Shown here in pieces: positions 1 to 7,802 of a DNA stretch of 64,000 nucleotides. Every line of letters starts with the position of its first letter. Positions within the stretch are counted from its first letter, which is position 1. Source of the DNA: Clostridia bacterium (lineage in GTDB: Bacteria > Bacillota > Clostridia > Oscillospirales > Acutalibacteraceae); the NCBI GenBank assembly GCA_017473165.1, contig JAFUNA010000023.1:62001-126000 (forward strand). Direction: 5' to 3'. A model generated the notes under the pieces. That model was not told where the DNA came from. It was given only the letters and a program-made list of their open reading frames with translations, and searched no databases. Position numbers and translations under genes: made by a program.

Positions 1-1
1 C

Positions 2-178
2 TGTGCAAGGGTGGTACGCAGAGGAGAATTGCCCACGGTCAAGAGCAAATGCCCCGCCGACGGCACAACCGAAAGGCAGGAGGTCAAGGAGTTTTTAAAT
101 TCCCTCGAGAAGAAATACGGCAATGTGCGTGAAAAAATTCTCGGAGCAATGCAGCGCAAAGAAATCAACGGTTATTAA
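2..178 (+). CDS. C-terminal end of a TtcA-like tRNA 2-thiolation ATPase (partial, 5' end outside window)
   Basis: The second frame is open from the left edge to a TAA at 176-178 (58 codons). The piece reads RRGELPTVKSKCPADG, then TERQEVKEFLNSLEKKYG and ends KILGAMQRKEINGY. This pattern (PVVK-CPADG, TKRQEVK, LE, P-LK-KI-GAMQR) is the tail of the TtcA / TilS-like PP-loop ATPase family, which activates tRNA bases for thiolation. The catalytic PP-loop lies outside the window. The gene ends one base before the start of the transposase gene that follows. The family call rests only on the tail, so the exact tRNA position modified is unknown. Confidence 0.6.
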   Translation, partial: CARVVRRGELPTVKSKCPADGTTERQEVKEFLNSLEKKYGNVREKILGAMQRKEINGY

Positions 179-179
179 T

Positions 180-683
180 ATGGAATTACCTAAAAGAAAG
201 CAAAACAGACTAAAAGGTTATGATTATTCCCAAAACGGAGTGTATTTTTTAACTGTTTGTATTAAAGACAAAGAATGTATATTAGGCAGGATTGTAGGGG
301 ACGGCGTCCTCGACGTCCCGCAGATGATTCTTTCGGATTACGGTAAGATTGTAGAGAACCGCATTGACGAAATACAAAGGACATATGAAAATATAACAAT
401 TCAAAATTATGTTGTTATGCCCAATCATGTCCACTTGTTGATTTTGCTTTACTCTGACGAAAATGTTTTAAAGGAAAACGTTTCAAAATCGGTACAAAAT
501 AATGAGATAGCAAAATTGGTTTCAACAATGAAAAGGTTTATCAACAGAGAAATCGGCTTTAATATATGGCAACGTTCATACCATGACCATGTTGTTCGAA
601 CAGAGGCGGCTTATAATACGATTTGGGAATATATTGATAATAATCCTGCAAGATGGCGGGAAGATTGCTATAATAAGGAATAA
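180..683 (+). CDS. REP-associated tyrosine (Y1, IS200-like) transposase, RAYT
   Basis: A 167-residue protein of the single-strand HUH transposase family that nicks and mobilises or processes small palindromes. It has the HUH pair in MPNHVHLLI (His83, His85), the family block IWQRSYHDHVVR (about 130-140) and a C-terminal WEYIDNNPARW block whose Tyr151 is the likely nucleophile. The start at 180 (MELPKRKQNR) is preferred to an upstream ATG at 123 because 123 lies inside the TtcA-like gene and adds residues unlike the family. Residues 39-47 (VGDGVLDVP) are encoded by a REP-like palindrome that occurs again, inverted, just after the gene. No second gene or insertion-sequence ends were seen, as is usual for domesticated RAYTs. 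Confidence 0.85.
   Translation: MELPKRKQNRLKGYDYSQNGVYFLTVCIKDKECILGRIVGDGVLDVPQMILSDYGKIVENRIDEIQRTYENITIQNYVVMPNHVHLLILLYSDENVLKENVSKSVQNNEIAKLVSTMKRFINREIGFNIWQRSYHDHVVRTEAAYNTIWEYIDNNPARWREDCYNKE
293..320 (+). repeat. REP-like palindromic sequence, copy 1, inside the transposase ORF
   Basis: A 28-base sequence that is exactly the reverse complement of 705-732. It can fold on itself: GGGACG at 298-303 pairs with CGTCCC at 314-319 around a ten-base loop. It is translated in frame as VGDGVLDVP. Confidence 0.8.
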
Positions 684-686
684 ATT

Positions 687-703
687 GTGCAGCGTTGCTG
701 CAC
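687..703. repeat. Perfect 7-bp hairpin just after the transposase stop
   Basis: GTGCAGC (687-693) and GCTGCAC (697-703) with a three-base GTT loop, four bases after the TAA of the transposase and directly next to the inverted REP-like copy. There is no T-run, so it is more likely part of the REP/mobile module than a terminator. Confidence 0.6.
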
Positions 704-704
704 C

Positions 705-732
705 CGGGACGTCGAGGACGCCGTCCCCTACA
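705..732 (-). repeat. REP-like palindromic sequence, copy 2 (inverted), upstream of dcd
   Basis: All 28 bases are the reverse complement of 293-320; the bases on either side (704 and 733) no longer match. It lies 22 bases after the transposase stop and 21 bases before the dcd start, next to the dcd ribosome binding site at 743-747. Confidence 0.8.
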
Positions 733-753
733 CAAATATTCAGGAGGATTTTA

Positions 754-1290
754 ATGATTTTATCGGATAAAACATTAATAAAAATGATTGAGGACAAAAG
801 TCTTGTTGCAGAGCCCATTGAGCCCGCACAGATTCAGCCCGCAAGCATTGACATAAGACTCGGCAACACCTTCAGCATCGTCAAGGATTCCTCAACGGGT
901 ATAATCAACCTTGAGGACAAGATTGAATATGAAACAATCGAAACAGATACTTATGTTTTGCTGCCGGGACAGTTTGTTCTTGCAACAACCATGGAATATT
1001 TTGAGCTTCCCGACGATTTGACTGCATTTGTTGAGGGCAGAAGCTCCCTCGGAAGAATGGGTCTGTTCATTCAGAATGCAGGCTGGGTTGACCCCGGCTT
1101 CAAGGGCGAAATCACCCTCGAATTGTTTAACGCAAACCGCTGTGCAATCGAGCTCAAGGCAGGCCGCAGAGTAGGTCAGCTTGTTTTTGCAAAAATGGAC
1201 GAAAAAGCACTCAACCCCTACAGAGGCAAGTACCAGGGTCAGAGAGGTGCAACAGGTTCAAGAGTGTTTATGGATAAGGAGATAAAATGA
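754..1290 (+). CDS. dcd: dCTP deaminase (possibly the dUMP-forming type)
   Basis: Deaminates dCTP to supply dUMP/dUTP for thymidylate synthesis. The 178-residue protein has the family signature GRSSLGRMGL (residues 95-104, with the catalytic and substrate residues), the WVDPGFKGEITLEL block with Glu123, and the C-terminal NPYRGKYQGQRG nucleotide-binding tail. The start at 754 follows GGAGG at 743-747; the longer open frame back to 583 runs over the transposase and the REP repeat and is not coding. The strong DPGF-G-TLEL motif is shared with bifunctional dCTP deaminase/dUTPases, so mono- versus bifunctional activity cannot be decided here. Its stop overlaps the next start (ATGA). Confidence 0.93.
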   Translation: MILSDKTLIKMIEDKSLVAEPIEPAQIQPASIDIRLGNTFSIVKDSSTGIINLEDKIEYETIETDTYVLLPGQFVLATTMEYFELPDDLTAFVEGRSSLGRMGLFIQNAGWVDPGFKGEITLELFNANRCAIELKAGRRVGQLVFAKMDEKALNPYRGKYQGQRGATGSRVFMDKEIK

Positions 1291-1700
1291 GAAAAACCGA
1301 ATTGTTAAAAAACGTTGCTAATTTGTTTGATTTCAAAACCCTTACCGATAAAAACGGCAACGAGTATGTGGTTTATGCCGATTCAAAAATCACCGAAACA
1401 GATTTTGATATCGAGGATAAAACTCAATTTGAGGCTCTTGAAACCCACGTTCATCTGATTGATAATGTAAAAAAGAATGATTTCAATGATTTGGTTGAAA
1501 TAGGCAGAATTCTGGGCAAAACCCAATTGAACGCACTTAAAACAAAATACCCCGACAAGGAATTCTGTGTTTTTGTGACGGTTGATGTCGGTGAATCAAT
1601 GATAATCAGATTTCATCAGGTTTGGGAAAACGAGCCTGTTTATTATAGACCCGATGACTTCAATTCGGATAAAACAAAAGTGTTGATGTTTAGAAAATAA
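1287..1700 (+). CDS. Conserved-looking hypothetical protein, cytoplasmic
   Basis: 137 residues, translationally coupled to dcd by a 4-base ATGA overlap, so the two are probably co-expressed. It has no signal peptide and no membrane segment, and it is fairly acidic, with the tail YYRPDDFNSDKTKVLMFRK. No family was recognised. The central VHLIDNVKKNDFNDLVEIG and the CVFVTVDVGESMIIRFHQ strand-like stretch suggest a small alpha/beta fold, perhaps an immunity-like or regulatory protein, but this is a guess from composition only. Confidence 0.7.
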   Translation: MRKTELLKNVANLFDFKTLTDKNGNEYVVYADSKITETDFDIEDKTQFEALETHVHLIDNVKKNDFNDLVEIGRILGKTQLNALKTKYPDKEFCVFVTVDVGESMIIRFHQVWENEPVYYRPDDFNSDKTKVLMFRK

Positions 1701-1725
1701 ATCTTTTTACGGAAGGATGACATAT

Positions 1726-2937
1726 ATGAAATACGCAGTTATACTTTATGACGGAATGGCGGATTATCCCGTTCCCGCACTTGACGGCAAAACTCCCATG
1801 GAGCTTGCAAAAAAGCCCAATTTTGATGCTCTTGCAAAGAAGGGCAGAGTGGGTCTTGTCAAAACCGTTGCCGACGGTCTGAAACCCGGCAGCGACGTTG
1901 CAAATTTAAGCGTTCTCGGCTATGACCCCAAGGTCTGCTACACAGGCCGCTCACCCCTTGAAGCGGTCAGCATCGGCGTTAAGATGAAGGACACAGACGT
2001 TGCCCTCCGCTGTAACGTTGTTACATTGAGCGACGAAGAAAACTACGAAGACAAAACCATGATAGACTATTCCGCAGGAGATATCTCCAGCGAGGATGCG
2101 GCGGAAATCATCAAAACCGTTCAGGAGCATTTCGGCAACGATGAATTCAGATATTACAACGGCGTAAGCTACCGTCATTGCCTTATCTGGAACAACGGCA
2201 CAACGGATTTGGGTAAAATGACTCCTCCCCATGATATTTCGGGCAGAGTGGTCGGCGAATATCTTTCAACCGCACCCAACGCCGAAAAGCTTATTGCGAT
2301 GATGAAGGAAAGCTATGACCTTCTCAAAGACCACCCCGTAAACAAAAAGAGAATTGCAGAGGGCAAGGCTCCCGCAAACTCAATCTGGCTCTGGGGTGAG
2401 GGCAGCAAGCCCGCTCTTTCGGATTTCGAAGAAACCTACGGCGTAAAGGGCAGCATTGTTTCCGCCGTTGACCTGCTTAAGGGCATCGCAATCTGTGCAG
2501 GCATGGGCGTGCCCGAGGTTGAGGGTGCAACAGGCTATATTGACACAAACTTTGAGGGCAAGGCACAGGCTGCCGTTGAGGAATGGAAAAACGGCAAGGA
2601 TTTGGTTTATATCCATATCGAAGCTCCCGACGAATGCGGTCACAGAAACGAGCCCGAAAACAAAATCAGAGCAATCGAGCTTATCGACGAAAGAGTTCTT
2701 CCCATTGTTCTCGATTATCTCAACAACTGCGGAGAGGATTATAAAATTATGATTCTTCCCGACCACCCCACACCCATTGTAACAAAAACTCACGCATCCG
2801 ACCCCGTGCCCTTTATGATTTACCATAAAAACGGCGAGGTTGAGGGCGTTGACACAATAAATGAAACAACAGCCAAGGCAACAGGCGATTTTGTTGAAGT
2901 CGGCTGCGGACTTATGAAAGAATTTTTGGAGGCATAA
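1726..2937 (+). CDS. ApgM-family phosphoglycerate mutase / proposed homoserine kinase
   Basis: 403 residues of the alkaline-phosphatase-like ApgM family. Metal-site motifs are present: ILYDGMADYP (res. 7-16), GSDVANLSVLGYDP (55-68, catalytic Ser56), APDECGHR and LPDHPTP near the C-terminus. The start at 1726 has GGAAGG (1711-1716) nine bases upstream; an ATG at 1717 abuts that site and is rejected. ApgM members are either cofactor-independent phosphoglycerate mutases or the subgroup proposed to phosphorylate homoserine. The metY gene begins two bases after its stop, with its ribosome binding site inside this gene, which favours a role in homoserine metabolism. This is inference from context. 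Confidence 0.8.
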   Translation: MKYAVILYDGMADYPVPALDGKTPMELAKKPNFDALAKKGRVGLVKTVADGLKPGSDVANLSVLGYDPKVCYTGRSPLEAVSIGVKMKDTDVALRCNVVTLSDEENYEDKTMIDYSAGDISSEDAAEIIKTVQEHFGNDEFRYYNGVSYRHCLIWNNGTTDLGKMTPPHDISGRVVGEYLSTAPNAEKLIAMMKESYDLLKDHPVNKKRIAEGKAPANSIWLWGEGSKPALSDFEETYGVKGSIVSAVDLLKGIAICAGMGVPEVEGATGYIDTNFEGKAQAAVEEWKNGKDLVYIHIEAPDECGHRNEPENKIRAIELIDERVLPIVLDYLNNCGEDYKIMILPDHPTPIVTKTHASDPVPFMIYHKNGEVEGVDTINETTAKATGDFVEVGCGLMKEFLEA

Positions 2938-2939
2938 AA

Positions 2940-4220
2940 ATGAGCTACAAGATTAACACAAAATGTATTTTGAGCGGTTATTCACCCAAAAACGGTGAGC
3001 CCAGACAGGTGCCCGTATATCAGAGCACAACCTATAAATATGATTCAAGCGTTGAAATGGGCAAGCTTTTCGACCTTGAAGCTTCGGGTTATTTCTATAC
3101 CCGCCTTGCAAACCCCACAAACGATGCCGTTGCCGCAAAGATTGCCGACCTTGAAGGCGGCGTAGGCGCAATGCTCACTTCATCGGGTCAGGCCGCATCC
3201 TTCTATTCGATTTTCAACATCGCAGGTGCAGGCGACCATGTTATCAGTGCATCAACAATCTACGGCGGCACATTCAATCTTTTCAACGTAACAATGAGAA
3301 AGCTCGGCATTGATTTTACCTTCGTAAGCCCCCAGGCAACCGAAGAGGAGCTTAATGCGGCTTTCAGACCCAACACAAAGGCAGTTTTTGCGGAGTCGCT
3401 TTCAAATCCCGCACTTGAAGTGCTTGATTTCGAAAAATTCGTAAATGCCGCCCATTCACACGGCGTGCCCCTCATCATCGACAACACCTTCCCCACACCC
3501 GTTAACTGCCGTCCCTTTGAGCTTGGTGCGGATATCGTTATCCACTCAACAACAAAGTATATGGACGGTCACGCAACGAGCGTCGGCGGCGTAATCGTTG
3601 ACGGCGGCAAGTTTGACTGGACACAGAATGACAAATTCCCCGGACTCACAACTCCCGACGATTCATACCACGGCATCACCTACACCGAGCGTTTCGGCAA
3701 TGCCGCATACATCACAAAGTGCATGGCACAGCTCATGCGTGACCTCGGCTCAATTCCCTCACCCATGAACGCATTCCTTCTCAACCTCGGTCTTGAAACC
3801 CTTCCCCTGCGAGTTGAAAGACATTGCTCAAACGCACTCAAGGTTGCGGAATTCATCCGTGACAGCGGCTGTGCAATTGAGGTTACCTATCCCGGCATGA
3901 AGGGCAGCAAGGGCTATGAGCTTGCACAGAAATATATGCCCGAAGGTACAAGCGGCGTAATTTCGTTCAGAATCAAGGGCGGCAGAGATGCTGCAACAAA
4001 GTTCATGGACAGCCTTCAGATTGCGGAAATCGCAACCCACGTTGCAGACGCACGCACCTGCTGCCTCCACCCCGCAAGCACAACTCACCGCCAGCTTACC
4101 GCACAGGAGCTTATCAACTGCGGAATTTCCGATGACCTTATCCGTCTTTCGGTCGGTATTGAGCACGTTGACGATATCATTGCAGACGTTAAGCAGGCTC
4201 TTGAAAAATCACAGGCATAA
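2940..4220 (+). CDS. metY: O-acetylhomoserine aminocarboxypropyltransferase (sulfhydrylase)
   Basis: A PLP enzyme that makes homocysteine (or methionine) from O-acetylhomoserine and sulfide (or methanethiol). 426 residues, the usual family length. Visible blocks are the N-terminal VPVYQSTTYKYDS, YFYTRLANPT, LTSSGQAA, the Asp of LIIDNTFPTP, and the PLP-lysine motif HSTTKYMDGH (Lys about 206). The C-terminus ends with the usual IRLSVGIEHVDDIIADVKQAL. The long insert around residues 220-245 before YHGITYTERFG is typical of MetY rather than MetB/MetC. It forms one unit with the preceding ApgM-like gene and ends at a strong terminator. Confidence 0.95.
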   Translation: MSYKINTKCILSGYSPKNGEPRQVPVYQSTTYKYDSSVEMGKLFDLEASGYFYTRLANPTNDAVAAKIADLEGGVGAMLTSSGQAASFYSIFNIAGAGDHVISASTIYGGTFNLFNVTMRKLGIDFTFVSPQATEEELNAAFRPNTKAVFAESLSNPALEVLDFEKFVNAAHSHGVPLIIDNTFPTPVNCRPFELGADIVIHSTTKYMDGHATSVGGVIVDGGKFDWTQNDKFPGLTTPDDSYHGITYTERFGNAAYITKCMAQLMRDLGSIPSPMNAFLLNLGLETLPLRVERHCSNALKVAEFIRDSGCAIEVTYPGMKGSKGYELAQKYMPEGTSGVISFRIKGGRDAATKFMDSLQIAEIATHVADARTCCLHPASTTHRQLTAQELINCGISDDLIRLSVGIEHVDDIIADVKQALEKSQA

Positions 4221-4236
4221 TTAAACAGAATGCAAA

Positions 4237-4276
4237 ACACCCGATAAACCGTAAAAAGTTTATCGGGTGTGTTTTT
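4237..4276 (+). terminator. Rho-independent terminator of the dcd-metY strand
   Basis: A 13-bp perfect stem (4237-4249 with 4258-4270) and a T-run at 4272-4277, placed exactly between the convergent metY and the minus-strand gene. Confidence 0.9.
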
Positions 4277-4615
4277 TCAGAATTTTAAAACTTTATATCC
4301 CATTGGATACGGCTCGGCTTCGGGATTGTCGATGAAGGTTTTCAGCAGATGATAAAACTCAAAGGTTTTCGGCTCATAGCCGTTTTTCGTTTCCCAGTTG
4401 CGAAGATGCACCTCGCTTTTGAGCAGAGTTATCAAATCGCCGTTTTCATCGGGATATGACTGCGTGTGAACATAATCAAAATCGGGCAGACGGTATGCCT
4501 CGGCAAAATCCTCGGCGGTCATGTCATCTTTGAGAAATGCACAGCGGTCATTTTCGAGCAGCCAGTTGCATAATTCCTGCTTGAATTCGGCTTCGGTGAG
4601 CAGCTTTGAAATCAT
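4277..4615 (-). CDS. Hypothetical protein, last gene of the sugar-kinase operon
   Basis: 112 residues, no signal peptide or membrane segment. Its ATG overlaps the stop of the kinase upstream by four bases, so it is translationally coupled to it. Notable segments are TEAEFKQELCNWLLEN at the start and AEPYPMGYKVLKF at the end. No family recognised. Its position suggests a link to the carbohydrate operon but nothing in the sequence defines a function. Confidence 0.7.
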   Translation of the reverse strand: MISKLLTEAEFKQELCNWLLENDRCAFLKDDMTAEDFAEAYRLPDFDYVHTQSYPDENGDLITLLKSEVHLRNWETKNGYEPKTFEFYHLLKTFIDNPEAEPYPMGYKVLKF

Positions 4616-5742
4616 TTTTCGATTCCGAGCTCCTTGCAGCAGTCGGCAACGATTTTCTGCATTGCATCCATCTTTCTTTCCATATCCGCAACAAGCTCAA
4701 ACTGGGTGCGGCAGCGGACAAGATTGTGCTCGGGATATTCGGTCTTGAAGTAAACGTCGCCGTTGATGAAGTCGCCGAGGAATCTCATGCCGCATTCAAG
4801 AGTCATGAGCTTTGAGGAGAATGCAAGCTGCTCAATCTCGTTTTTGGTAAGGCTTTCGCCTGCGGCTGAAAGATAGCCGAGAGTGTATGCCGCAAAGTTT
4901 TCAAGGCTCAATGAAACCTTCGAAAGGTCTTTTTCGTCCTCTGCGGCGGTGTTTGCACCGAAACGAATGCTGTCGCCGAAATCATAGAGCGAAAGTCCGG
5001 GCATAACCGTATCAAGGTCAACAACGCAGATGCCTTCGTTTGTTTCGTTGTCAAACATAACGTTGTTGAGCTTTGTGTCATTGTGGGTAACACGAAGGGG
5101 CAGTTCGCCCGCATTCAGCATATCGATAAGCACCGAGCAATCCTTTTCACGGGCAAGAACAAACTCAATTTCAGCCTCGGCTTCGGCAGCTCTGCCCGAC
5201 AGGTTATCCGCAACAGCCTTTTTGAAATCGGCAAATCTTGAAACCGTGTTGTGGAAGTTGGGGATTGTTTCTGTCAGACTTTCAATGGGGTAGTCGGCAA
5301 GAATTCTCTGGAAATTGCCGAATGCCTTTGCAGCGTTGAAGAAAACCTCTGTGTTTTCAACGCTCTGGCAGGAATGTGCACCGCTGATGAAGTTGTAGCA
5401 TCTCCAGAAACGGTTTTCGCCGTCGATATAGTAGGGCTTGCCGTCCTTTGCGGGGATAACGTAAAGGCATTCTCTCTCAACGTCGCCGCCGTTTGCAAGC
5501 ACATATTCACGCATATATTTCGTAACGCCCATAACGTTTTCCATGAGAGCTTCGGGCTGCTTGAAAACATAGGTGTTAAGCTCCTGAACAAGATATTTGT
5601 TGAGCTTGCCGTTTTCCTCACGGAATGAGAATGTGTATGTATTGTTTATGTGACCGTCGTGAAGCTGGTCTGTGTTTTCAAGAGTTCCTTCAAACTGAAA
5701 CGCACCGAGAAGCTCTGCAACATTATTGATTGTGTTATCCAT
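4612..5742 (-). CDS. Aminoglycoside-phosphotransferase-fold sugar kinase, N-acetylhexosamine 1-kinase (NahK)-like
   Basis: 376 residues of the APH/choline-kinase fold. The catalytic loop is RVTHNDTKLNNVMFD (His-Asn-Asp…Asn) and the magnesium site is VVDLDTVMPGLSLYDFGD. Length and the N-terminal QLHDGHINNTYTF are like NahK, which phosphorylates GlcNAc/GalNAc at C1 for lacto-N-biose or mucin sugar use in gut bacteria. The neighbour upstream is a carbohydrate-binding-like protein, which agrees with a glycan role. The ribosome binding site GAAAGGTG lies inside the upstream gene's end. The substrate is inferred, not shown. Confidence 0.8.
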   Translation of the reverse strand: MDNTINNVAELLGAFQFEGTLENTDQLHDGHINNTYTFSFREENGKLNKYLVQELNTYVFKQPEALMENVMGVTKYMREYVLANGGDVERECLYVIPAKDGKPYYIDGENRFWRCYNFISGAHSCQSVENTEVFFNAAKAFGNFQRILADYPIESLTETIPNFHNTVSRFADFKKAVADNLSGRAAEAEAEIEFVLAREKDCSVLIDMLNAGELPLRVTHNDTKLNNVMFDNETNEGICVVDLDTVMPGLSLYDFGDSIRFGANTAAEDEKDLSKVSLSLENFAAYTLGYLSAAGESLTKNEIEQLAFSSKLMTLECGMRFLGDFINGDVYFKTEYPEHNLVRCRTQFELVADMERKMDAMQKIVADCCKELGIEK

Positions 5743-5747
5743 ATGAA

Positions 5748-6368
5748 TTACACCTTTCTGAAAATTATGTCACCGAAAAATTCGGGTCGGTGAAAGTCGG
5801 GATTTTCTGTTTTGACGGGAAAATGCGAGCCGTAGTGGGGGAATTCGGTTTTGTCGCCGCATTTATAGAAATTGCCCTTGATTTTTGTTTCACGGAGCAC
5901 AAAATCCGTGCCGTAGAGGGCGGAAATGAAGCTTTCGGGGATGAGAATATCAACGCCCCATGCCTTTTCGCCGTCTGCTTCGATTTCCATGGGCGAAATG
6001 ACGGGCTCAAGGTCGGTTAACTCCTTGATAAAAACCCTGTCCTCACGGCAGGTGCCGATTTGCGAAAGATAAACGCCGTTTTTATTGACCTCGAAGTTGA
6101 TGTATCTCTTGTCGCCGTCAACGGGCAAAAGGAAAAGCTCAAGGCAGCTGTCGGTATAGACGGGCTCGTCACGCTTTGTGCATACGCAGCGGGGATTTTC
6201 TTCCCAAGACCATAAAAGAGCGTGAATTCCCTCACACTCAACGCCGAAAAGGGCGGCACGGCTTTCGGGTTTATAGCCGTTTTCGTCCCACATAAATGAG
6301 TCAATCGCCGCAACGGGAAAATCCCTTGCCTCGGCGGCGGACTTATAAATCGGAGCAATGTATTCCAG
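5748..6368 (-). CDS. Carbohydrate-binding family 9-like protein, probably started by a CTG codon
   Basis: The family blocks are EENPRCVCTKRDEPVYTDSC, ELFL, INFEVNKNGVYL and the C-terminal FHRPEFFGDI, typical of cytoplasmic or secreted CBM9-like proteins of Clostridia. The first ATG (6293) would cut off the conserved beginning and has no ribosome binding site. The frame continues upstream as LEYIAPIYKSAAEARDFPVA to a CTG at 6368 that sits six bases after a perfect GGAGGG (6375-6380). I therefore choose CTG (206 residues). First gene of a three-gene operon with a consensus promoter 36 bases further upstream. The ligand is unknown. Confidence 0.75.
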   Translation of the reverse strand: MEYIAPIYKSAAEARDFPVAAIDSFMWDENGYKPESRAALFGVECEGIHALLWSWEENPRCVCTKRDEPVYTDSCLELFLLPVDGDKRYINFEVNKNGVYLSQIGTCREDRVFIKELTDLEPVISPMEIEADGEKAWGVDILIPESFISALYGTDFVLRETKIKGNFYKCGDKTEFPHYGSHFPVKTENPDFHRPEFFGDIIFRKV

Positions 6369-6404
6369 AATTATCCCTCCGTATTATATTTATATTATTA
6401 AAAC

Positions 6405-6433
6405 ATTATACTATAGTGTTGTGAAATAGTCAA
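6405..6433 (-). promoter_or_regulatory. Sigma-A promoter of the CBM9-like/NahK-like operon
   Basis: On the minus strand TTGACT (6428-6433), 17-base spacer, TATAAT (6405-6410). Placed directly after the ackA terminator and before the CTG-start gene. Confidence 0.85.
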
Positions 6434-6435
6434 CA

Positions 6436-6470
6436 AATAAAAACGGGTACGGCGAAAACCGTACCCGTTT
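6436..6470 (-). terminator. Terminator of ackA
   Basis: A 12-bp perfect stem (6441-6452 with 6459-6470) four bases after the ackA stop; read on the minus strand it is followed by a T-rich stretch. Confidence 0.85.
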
Positions 6471-6474
6471 GAAA

Positions 6475-7680
6475 TTACATAGCTTCAACGATTGCCTTTG
6501 TATCTCTTGCGATAACGAGCTCTTCGTTAGTGGGAAGAACATAAACCTTAACCTTTGAGTTTGCGGTTGAGATTTCGCCTTCCTTGCCTCTTCTCATGAT
6601 TTCGTTTGCTTCTGCGTCAAGCTCAACGCCGAGGTAGCTTAAGTTGTTGCAAACGTCTGCACGAAGGTCAATTGTGTTTTCGCCGATGCCGCCTGTGAAT
6701 ACGATTGCGTCAACGCCGTCCATTGCTGCAACGTAGCTGCCGATGAGCTTGCGTACCTGATACTTCTGGATGCTTCTTGCAAGGTGAGCTCTTTCGTTGC
6801 CTGCTGCTTCTGCTGCGGAAACGTCACGGTCGTCGCTGCCTACGCCCGAAATACCGAGAACGCCCGACTTCTTGTTGAGGATTGTGTCGGTTTCGGCGGG
6901 AGTCCAGCCTTCCTTCTGCTGAAGGTAGGTGATAACGGAGGGGTCAACCGCACCGCAGCGTGTGCCCATGATGAAGCCGTCGAGGGGAGTAAGACCCATG
7001 CTGGTGTCGATGCACTTGCCGCCCTTAACAGCGGTGATTGATGAGCCGTTGCCGAGGTGGCAGGTAACGATTTTGAGGTCCTTGATGTCCTTGCCCATAA
7101 CCTCTGCGCAGCGTGCACTTACGAAACGGTGTGATGTTCCGTGGAAGCCGTAGCGGCGAACCTGATATTTTTCATAATATTCATAGGGAACGGGGAAAAT
7201 ATATGCTTCGGGGGGCATTGTTGAGTGGAATGCGTTATCGAAAACAACAACCTGGGGAAGGTCTGCACCGAAAACGTCAACGCAGGCTCTGATGCCCTGA
7301 ATGTGAGCGGGGTTGTGAAGGGGAGCAAGGTCGCAAAGGCTTTCGATTCCTTCGATAACCTTGTCTGTTACGAGCATGCTTTCGTTGAAGAGAGCACCGC
7401 CCTGAACAACTCTGTGACCGATAGCGGAAATTTCGCCGAGGTCGTCGATTACCTTGTAGTCGCCCTCTGTGAGAGCCTTTTTAACCTGAAGGAAAGCTTC
7501 GGTGTGATTGCTCATTAATACAGGTGTTTCGAATTTTTCGCCGTTTACCGAACCGCCGATAAAGCTGTCTGCGTTACCGATTTTTTCGCAGTTGCCCTTT
7601 GCAAGAACGGTTTCGTTTTCCATGTCGAAAAGCTGATACTTGAGGGATGAGCTTCCGCAGTTAATAACAAGAATTTTCAA
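6475..7680 (-). CDS. ackA: Acetate kinase
   Basis: Interconverts acetyl phosphate + ADP and acetate + ATP, the last ATP-forming step of fermentation to acetate. 401 residues with KILVINCGSSSLKYQ at the N-terminus, the HRVVQGG and CHLGNGSS motifs, and the phosphate-binding FTGGIGENT near the C-terminus. I choose the TTG at 7680 because AGGAG lies eight bases upstream; a GTG at 7689 overlaps that site. It has its own promoter (7734-7762) and terminator. No pta gene is next to it. Confidence 0.96.
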   Translation of the reverse strand: MKILVINCGSSSLKYQLFDMENETVLAKGNCEKIGNADSFIGGSVNGEKFETPVLMSNHTEAFLQVKKALTEGDYKVIDDLGEISAIGHRVVQGGALFNESMLVTDKVIEGIESLCDLAPLHNPAHIQGIRACVDVFGADLPQVVVFDNAFHSTMPPEAYIFPVPYEYYEKYQVRRYGFHGTSHRFVSARCAEVMGKDIKDLKIVTCHLGNGSSITAVKGGKCIDTSMGLTPLDGFIMGTRCGAVDPSVITYLQQKEGWTPAETDTILNKKSGVLGISGVGSDDRDVSAAEAAGNERAHLARSIQKYQVRKLIGSYVAAMDGVDAIVFTGGIGENTIDLRADVCNNLSYLGVELDAEANEIMRRGKEGEISTANSKVKVYVLPTNEELVIARDTKAIVEAM

Positions 7681-7708
7681 TTTTAACACTCCTATAGTGA
7701 ATATTTGC

Positions 7709-7736
7709 TTGATTTTAAGCCGTCATCTGTTATATT
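7709..7736 (+). promoter_or_regulatory. Possible promoter of tmcAL
   Basis: TTGATT (7709-7714), 16-base spacer, TATATT (7731-7736) on the plus strand; its -10 overlaps that of the divergent ackA promoter, so the two may compete. Confidence 0.45.
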
Positions 7737-7762
7737 ATATAACTATCAGGAAAAATTTTCAA
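7734..7762 (-). promoter_or_regulatory. Sigma-A promoter of ackA
   Basis: Minus strand TTGAAA (7757-7762), 17-base spacer, TATAAT (7734-7739). Confidence 0.85.
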
Positions 7763-7802
7763 GTATTAATTACAATAATCTTAAATTGAGAAAGGTGCAA
7801 AA

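Noticed and set aside
180..732. Complete insertion sequence with terminal repeats and target duplication
   Set aside because: Only the transposase and small palindromes are visible; no paired ends or direct repeats were found around it.
583..753. N-terminal extension of the dcd reading frame
   Set aside because: It runs over the end of the transposase gene and the REP-like repeat, and the real start at 754 has a strong ribosome binding site and the family's N-terminus.
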